Assembly: GCA_009392775.1 (NCBI GenBank)
Contig: VFFT01000135.1
Coordinates: forward strand, 1 to 38,857
DNA length: 38,857 nt
Source: SAR202 cluster bacterium
Lineage (GTDB): Bacteria; Chloroflexota; Dehalococcoidia; UBA3495
Reading direction: 5' to 3'
Position numbers and translations under genes: made by a program. Below, in pieces: positions 34,520-38,857 of the stretch; position 1 is the first letter of the stretch, and every line of letters starts with the position of its first letter. The notes beneath the pieces were generated by a model. It saw only the letters and a program-made list of their open reading frames with translations, ran no database searches and had not been told where the DNA came from.

Positions 34520-35616
34520 GGAACCCAAAGCCTTGTGGAGCGCAGTTCTTCTAACCTTTCCTCAGCACTTTCACGCCATTGAGCAACTTTTTGATCTAAT
34601 GAAAACCTATCTGTACCCTGCGGAACCATAGTTGTGTAGTCATAGTTGGAAATTATGTCAGATGAAACTAATTTTGTAGCGACATCTTCGACCATACCAG
34701 CCGCAACATCATCATCTTCGTCTCTTCCCCACACATAATTAACCCGAATCGCTCTTTTAAACTCCCCAAATCCCCAAGTATAAGCATTACGTGTATATGT
34801 AAAAGGAATACTCAACAATCTAGTAAGAGGAACTACACCTGTAGCGTTATCGCAATAATAATCACTGCTTCTACCTTCTGATAGAACGTTATAGGTAGAT
34901 CCATCCCAAATAGCCAACTCTAAAAGCTTTATAACTGGATGTCTTTTAAGAACAAATCCAAATCTACTAAACTCATAAAGCTCTTCATGACGGTAATTAG
35001 GTCGCCATGAGTTAGTAGAGTAACGTTCTATACGACTTTCTATTCTACGGATAATATCCTCTACTTCTGAAATAGAAGGAGATGTTGTAGTTGAAAAGTT
35101 TTGTCGTAGTTGCAAAAACGCGGCAATCTTTGTTGGAGTAGTGTAGTTATAAGCAGGAAATGGAAATGATCGCTTCATAGTCGCCGCTGTAGTGGCGGTA
35201 GAACAACTTACCCGAACCCAATATCTAGCTGTCCCGCTAGTATGATCACCAGTAGTTCCGGTCTTAAGATTAGTATTAGAAGCCTCTACATCAGTTAGTA
35301 AAACGGTTGCCCAATCACTGGGCATTCTCCACTGCACCACACCATCAGAGTCAAATGCATAGGTTTTAGAGAGTGGAAGGTTTTTCCAAGTAGACCCATT
35401 ATAGTATTCGTAATCAGGAGTAGCATTGTAAGCTCCCTGAGTGTCTAACTCGAAATAAGCAGAATCAAACTTTTGATCCAATCCCATATAAATCTTATCT
35501 GTGGTTTCTCCGATAAGACTTGTTGCAGCGCCTACCAGATCGGCGGCGGCGAATTCCAGATCAACATACTCACTAGCACTGTTGTCCCATAAATAGATTG
35601 AATCCCAAGATCTCAT
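34516..35616 (-). CDS. Head-tail connector with N-terminal beta domain, 366 aa
   Basis: The C-terminal half (about 175-366) has the features of a gp6-like head-tail adaptor: helical EVEDIIRRIESRIERYS, then FVLKRHPVIKLLELAIWDGS, beta strands, and helices VEDVATKLVSSDI and SAEERLEELRSTRLW. The N-terminal half (about 1-165) is a beta module (KIYMGLDQKFDSAYFELDT, DYEYYNGSTWKNL, YWVRVSCST) found also in the giant tail protein. The gene joins to the next through an ATGA overlap and follows the 199-aa gene directly with AGGA upstream. Confidence 0.75.
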   Translation of the reverse strand: MRSWDSIYLWDNSASEYVDLEFAAADLVGAATSLIGETTDKIYMGLDQKFDSAYFELDTQGAYNATPDYEYYNGSTWKNLPLSKTYAFDSDGVVQWRMPSDWATVLLTDVEASNTNLKTGTTGDHTSGTARYWVRVSCSTATTAATMKRSFPFPAYNYTTPTKIAAFLQLRQNFSTTTSPSISEVEDIIRRIESRIERYSTNSWRPNYRHEELYEFSRFGFVLKRHPVIKLLELAIWDGSTYNVLSEGRSSDYYCDNATGVVPLTRLLSIPFTYTRNAYTWGFGEFKRAIRVNYVWGRDEDDDVAAGMVEDVATKLVSSDIISNYDYTTMVPQGTDRFSLDQKVAQWRESAEERLEELRSTRLWVP

Positions 35617-35619
35617 TCA

Positions 35620-36219
35620 CTATTCCTGTGGGTCAGATGACTCCAACTGCTCTTGCAAAGCTTCCCGAGCCGCTGCTTGCTCCTCAGGAGAAGCTTCTAT
35701 TGTTATTCCTAACAACCCATGCATCCAAGTAGGAAGAACTAAAAGCTCAGATCTGGTTAAAAAGGCTACTCCCTTCAATTGAGGGAAAGCATCTTTAATC
35801 TCACCTTCAATAAAATCAACCGATTTCTTCAATCTAGAAGCTGATTCTATTAAACCGTCTTTTCTCTGATCTTGAGGATCTCCACTAATCTCAGATTCTA
35901 TCTTCCAAAGCTTATAATTAGCTTTAACTTGCGACATAGCCTGTTTATACTCATGCCATGCAGCGATCATGGGACGAATATCTCTAGCTATTGCTACCCT
36001 GTTATCTACATATGACTCTTCCGAAGAATCTAGTTCCTCTTCTTCATCCTCTGCTTCCAAAAAAGCTATTACATCATCTGCAGATGCTGGGGCATTATCT
36101 GTTGCTTCTTCTACCATATTCCTTACCTCTTCTAATTCCTTATCCTGTATTAACGGACCTCTATCTTCGGTGGCTTCATTCCCATCAGAGATCACATTCA
36201 TTTCCTGATCTGTAGCCAT
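35620..36219 (-). CDS. Acidic helical hypothetical protein, 199 aa
   Basis: Strongly acidic first third (FLEAEDEEEELDSSEESY), then long helices (RPMIAAWHEYKQAMSQVKANYKLW, ASRLKKSVDFIEGEIKDAF), ending in an acid-rich tail. There is no known motif. It starts the run of neck/tail genes after a putative promoter (36269-36297). It could be a scaffold-like or assembly protein, which is guesswork from its composition and place. Confidence 0.7.
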   Translation of the reverse strand: MATDQEMNVISDGNEATEDRGPLIQDKELEEVRNMVEEATDNAPASADDVIAFLEAEDEEEELDSSEESYVDNRVAIARDIRPMIAAWHEYKQAMSQVKANYKLWKIESEISGDPQDQRKDGLIESASRLKKSVDFIEGEIKDAFPQLKGVAFLTRSELLVLPTWMHGLLGITIEASPEEQAAAREALQEQLESSDPQE

Positions 36220-36268
36220 CTAAACCAAACCTCGCCTTTTTATATATAAATGAATATATTTATCCCTC

Positions 36269-36297
36269 ATTATACTCATAATCAAAATTAACGACAA
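36269..36297 (-). promoter_or_regulatory. Possible sigma70-type promoter before the neck/tail genes
   Basis: TATAAT (36269-36274) matches the -10 consensus exactly and is preceded at 17 bases by TTGTCG (36292-36297), a 4/6 match to -35. It lies in the 100-base AT-rich gap between the 117-aa and 199-aa genes. AT-richness makes chance matches likely, so confidence is moderate. Confidence 0.45.
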
Positions 36298-36319
36298 TAA
36301 AAACTCATCCTTCTTCCAC

Positions 36320-36673
36320 CTAAACGTCTGTTGTTCCTGTTGTCCAATCAATATCCAAACCTACGTCATTTTGCGTCTTGAGCCATGTGTACGCTTGACC
36401 CCATAATGATTTGTCAGCAGGAAGCAAAACAGAATCTGCAAAATAGGTAGCAATGTCATCGGCAGGAACCATATAAGTACCTCCCATAATTGGCATCTGC
36501 CTCGCCTCATCATTCCCTTTACTTCTTGCAGCAGCGTTTGCATAACTTTCCCAAGCTATTTGGACATGATGCTGAGTATTTAGAGTGGTTATTCTAATTT
36601 CAGCTATTTGGGTATAAGCATTCGCATGAGTAACTCCGCCTATATTCGCAAGCATACTTTTCTGTATTGCCAT
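36320..36673 (-). CDS. Small putative virion protein, 117 aa
   Basis: No family recognised. Alternating beta/alpha pattern (AEIRITTLNTQHHVQIAWESY, MPIMGGTYMVPADDIATYF). It is the last of three short genes each joined by a TAGGAGA stop/ribosome-binding-site junction, so it probably is co-expressed with the two larger putative fibre-associated proteins before it. Confidence 0.7.
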   Translation of the reverse strand: MAIQKSMLANIGGVTHANAYTQIAEIRITTLNTQHHVQIAWESYANAAARSKGNDEARQMPIMGGTYMVPADDIATYFADSVLLPADKSLWGQAYTWLKTQNDVGLDIDWTTGTTDV

Positions 36674-36682
36674 ATTCTTCTC

Positions 36683-37312
36683 CTAAAAATATTCGATGTA
36701 TGAAATAATATAATTTGCCTCAAGGTTCTGCCCGACAACCCCTTGGCTAGTACCGGGGTTGCTATTATTCCACATATTAATTGCATCACCTGAGTTTAAC
36801 CAGATAGGACCATCATCTTTACTGAGAACCCTCATACCCGAACTATTATTCCATGAACCGTCTCCATTCGTATTACTCCCTTGCCCAGAATAAAGCATAT
36901 ATTGAGTTCTTCCTCCATACGCTGTAGATGCGTTTTGGTCATGACGGAAGCCCATGTGATAGGACTGGTTATTCATTACAACCTGTCTATTATCGTTGTA
37001 CCCTGCTGAGTTTGTAGGGGCCATTTGAACCTCTGGGTACTGCACATAGAAAGCGTGGTTCTGGTGTCCAGAACCACTCTGCCATACGTTTGCGTTTAAT
37101 GACCTACTGATTCCAACATATAAGCCATTCAAATAACCTTGTATCCCTGTAGTAACTCTAATCATTTCAATTTTATAAGTTCTGCCGTATGGAACAATCA
37201 AACATTCTGACTGAAAATACTTATTTGAAGTCCAAGCCCCAGAGCCATACGGAACGGAGCCAGTTATCGTGTTTGGCAACGCATATTCATAATCATTTAA
37301 ATTCAAACCCAT
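36683..37312 (-). CDS. Putative virion surface or fibre-associated protein, 209 aa
   Basis: Rich in Gly, Asn, Ser and Tyr with beta patterning (TGIQGYLNGLYVGISRSLN, NHAFYVQYPEVQMAP, QSYHMGFRHDQNAS). There are no cysteines of note and no helices predicted by eye. Such composition is common in receptor-binding and tail-tip proteins. I do not recognise the family. AGGAGA lies eight bases before ATG. Confidence 0.7.
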   Translation of the reverse strand: MGLNLNDYEYALPNTITGSVPYGSGAWTSNKYFQSECLIVPYGRTYKIEMIRVTTGIQGYLNGLYVGISRSLNANVWQSGSGHQNHAFYVQYPEVQMAPTNSAGYNDNRQVVMNNQSYHMGFRHDQNASTAYGGRTQYMLYSGQGSNTNGDGSWNNSSGMRVLSKDDGPIWLNSGDAINMWNNSNPGTSQGVVGQNLEANYIISYIEYF

Positions 37313-37321
37313 CGGACTCTC

Positions 37322-38539
37322 CTACGTAATTATTTCAAAATCTGCAACTATCTGGCAGGACTTATTTAACCATTCTGGATACGACTCATCTGCCACAACT
37401 TTTGCTTTCACAATATCGCCCTCAGTTAAAAGTATCGGGCGTTTCATAGCAGGGACAGCTTTACCACTTTTGGCTCTCAACATTTTACAAACTGTAGTGG
37501 TGGCAATCGTGCCTTCTGAGTTAATCACTGGACTCCCCGAGGAATTTAAAATACCTGTTGTTCCTGTTGGCAATCCCTCAATGTCAATGCTAACGTGCAA
37601 CCCCGAAATCTCAGGATTTTCAATGTAGAGGTTATTCAGCTTTATTACCTTTCCAGATGGAACCTCAAATAAAGTGGTTTTTGTTCTAGGGGACTGAACA
37701 TTGATAACTGACCATGTGTTGTTTTGAGATCCACCACCTGCACCCGATGAGTGCTCTGGATATCCATTTTCCACCTGTTGCAATACGTGTTCTTCGTAAG
37801 AACGTGGATTGATGTAACTCATATGGGTAGAGTTGCTGTACCAAGTTGTGCCATTGGTGTTAGCGACTGCGCCAATGAGATGGCTGTTAGCATTTCTTAT
37901 CTGAACCCTAGAATGATAAATACCCGCCCAACAAACAATTACCATATCGCCAATCTGAGTAGGGATTGGCTCAAAAAATGGTGGATTGCGATTAGAATAT
38001 TGCGATGTAGTCCATACTGGATAGTTCGCCCGAATATTATTAAAAGGAGTTGTCTGGTCAACATTAGCTAAATACGCACTTGCCGCCGTTGAGCCGTATT
38101 GGACATTTCCATAATTTTGCCAATCATAGTTTGCATCTAAGTTCTTTGGTGAAGGGTTTGTTCCTGATGTGTGGTTTATTTCAGAATCTTTCCAATACCA
38201 CATATCTGTCGAACCCGTATACATCGGAACCCATAGATGATGAGCACCCGGAATTTGTGTCCCAGCAACATTGTCATAATCAGCAGAAGAAACTGGCCTT
38301 GAATTTCCTTGATAAGACCAATAAGCAACCATCAGCGTATTCTGCAAAGTATAGTCGCCATCTCTTAACTTCCACACTTCAGGGGTTAGCGGTGATGAAC
38401 GACTTTTCTGTTGGGCTTGCGTTCCAGTATATTCAGCGTAAACATTCCCCCAGATTAGAGCGACTCCATCCTGTACGATTTCCCAAGCAAGTGTCCCGAC
38501 ATTTAATTCGGTCATTGCCGCTATATTTGGATTCGCCAT
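37322..38539 (-). CDS. Putative virion/tail-fibre-associated protein, 405 aa
   Basis: Beta-rich, with many aromatic residues in the first half (HHLWVPMYTGSTDMWYWKD, NYDWQNYGNVQYG). The C-terminal part (about 285-405) looks like a separate beta domain (TTLFEVPSGKVIKLNNLYIE, VSIDIEGLPTGTTG, LLTEGDIVKAKVV), similar in style to domains that coat or cap fibres. Follows the fibre-like gene by a TAGGAGA junction. Function not proven. Confidence 0.7.
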   Translation of the reverse strand: MANPNIAAMTELNVGTLAWEIVQDGVALIWGNVYAEYTGTQAQQKSRSSPLTPEVWKLRDGDYTLQNTLMVAYWSYQGNSRPVSSADYDNVAGTQIPGAHHLWVPMYTGSTDMWYWKDSEINHTSGTNPSPKNLDANYDWQNYGNVQYGSTAASAYLANVDQTTPFNNIRANYPVWTTSQYSNRNPPFFEPIPTQIGDMVIVCWAGIYHSRVQIRNANSHLIGAVANTNGTTWYSNSTHMSYINPRSYEEHVLQQVENGYPEHSSGAGGGSQNNTWSVINVQSPRTKTTLFEVPSGKVIKLNNLYIENPEISGLHVSIDIEGLPTGTTGILNSSGSPVINSEGTIATTTVCKMLRAKSGKAVPAMKRPILLTEGDIVKAKVVADESYPEWLNKSCQIVADFEIIT

Positions 38540-38548
38540 GCTGTTCTC

Positions 38549-38857
38549 CTAGTTCCTATTTTTTCCGAAAAATGAATTAATTGCGTATGAAGTTCCAAAT
38601 CCGCCACCACCAGCGGCATCTTCCCATGTAGCAAGTCCATTAGCATCAGATGTTAGAACTTTATCTGCACCCGGACCTCCACCAGCAATAGTAACTTGTC
38701 CAGTCTCACTCACAGAAAACACATCACTAGTAGAGGCATTAGCCCCAATAGAAAATGTCTTATCGGTATTATTTGCATTAGTATCTAGATTTACACGAAC
38801 ACCGCCTTGAGAATCAAAGTGTATTTCACCTGTACTGGCATGTTTTCTTATGTATGC
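38549..38857 (-). CDS. Tail-fibre-like protein, C-terminal end (start outside window)
   Basis: The last 102 residues before TAG 38549. They read GEIHFDSQGGVRVNLDTNAN, FSVSETGQVTIAGGG and the typical fibre signature GADKVLTSDANGLATWEDA. The gly-rich end is GGGGFGTSYAINSF. Tail fibres and spikes of many phages end in such DKVLTSDAxGxAxW repeats. The start is beyond the right edge. Confidence 0.75.
   Translation of the reverse strand, partial: AYIRKHASTGEIHFDSQGGVRVNLDTNANNTDKTFSIGANASTSDVFSVSETGQVTIAGGGPGADKVLTSDANGLATWEDAAGGGGFGTSYAINSFFGKNRN

Noticed and set aside
35969..36215. Serine-rich and leucine-rich plus-strand frames opposite the acidic gene
   Set aside because: They result from reading GAA/GAG-rich codons on the opposite strand.

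Overview
The window is part of the genome of a tailed double-stranded DNA bacteriophage. Every gene I can support lies on the minus strand, packed tightly with many ATGA and TAATG overlaps, so it reads from high to low coordinates. The DNA is AT-rich by eye. I found no tRNA, rRNA, CRISPR array, IS element, integrase or repressor. Terminase, portal and major capsid genes are not in view and presumably lie outside the window. The gene content (family A polymerase, class II ribonucleotide reductase, RecA, modular tail proteins) resembles phages known from aquatic virioplankton. The host is inferred only: a bacterium that can probably decode UGA as selenocysteine.

Layout in transcription order. 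38857-36320: the C-terminal end of a tail-fibre-like protein and three small putative virion genes, each joined to the next by a fused stop/ribosome-binding site. 36219-30311: an acidic protein, a head-tail connector carrying an extra beta domain, a neck protein with an inserted jelly-roll-like domain, a small protein, a tail-tube-like protein, a small protein, and tail assembly chaperones made by a probable -1 frameshift on an A7 slippery run. 30294-16229: tape measure protein, two paralogous tail proteins and a 2,936-residue modular hub/fibre protein that fills nearly a quarter of the window. 16228-6316: a strong sigma70-like promoter, then DnaB-like helicase, a small membrane ORF, DnaG-like primase, a second matching promoter with a palindromic operator, an SSB candidate, an acidic protein, a DnaN-like clamp overlapping a PolA-family polymerase, RecA, an AT-hook protein, two PD-(D/E)XK-type nucleases, an unknown protein and a RuvC-like resolvase. 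6316-1: B12-dependent ribonucleotide reductase (NrdJ), a glutaredoxin, two duplicated membrane-anchored coiled-coil proteins, small membrane and histone-like proteins, and a type IB topoisomerase that runs off the left edge.

The most notable find is the glutaredoxin gene directly after nrdJ. Its first catalytic cysteine codon is an in-frame TGA (U-G-P-C), preceded by a strong Shine-Dalgarno site and start codon. It is followed at 22 nt by a loop on a perfect 7-bp stem that begins GG, as in bacterial SECIS elements. At least five other genes here use TGA as a stop, so general reassignment of TGA is unlikely. This is a strong candidate for a phage-encoded selenoprotein that could reduce the phage's own ribonucleotide reductase.

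Together the genes give the phage a nearly self-sufficient replisome (helicase, primase, SSB, clamp, polymerase), recombination and junction processing (RecA, nucleases, RuvC), dNTP supply (NrdJ plus glutaredoxin) and topology control (topoisomerase IB), followed or preceded by a complete tail-building set.
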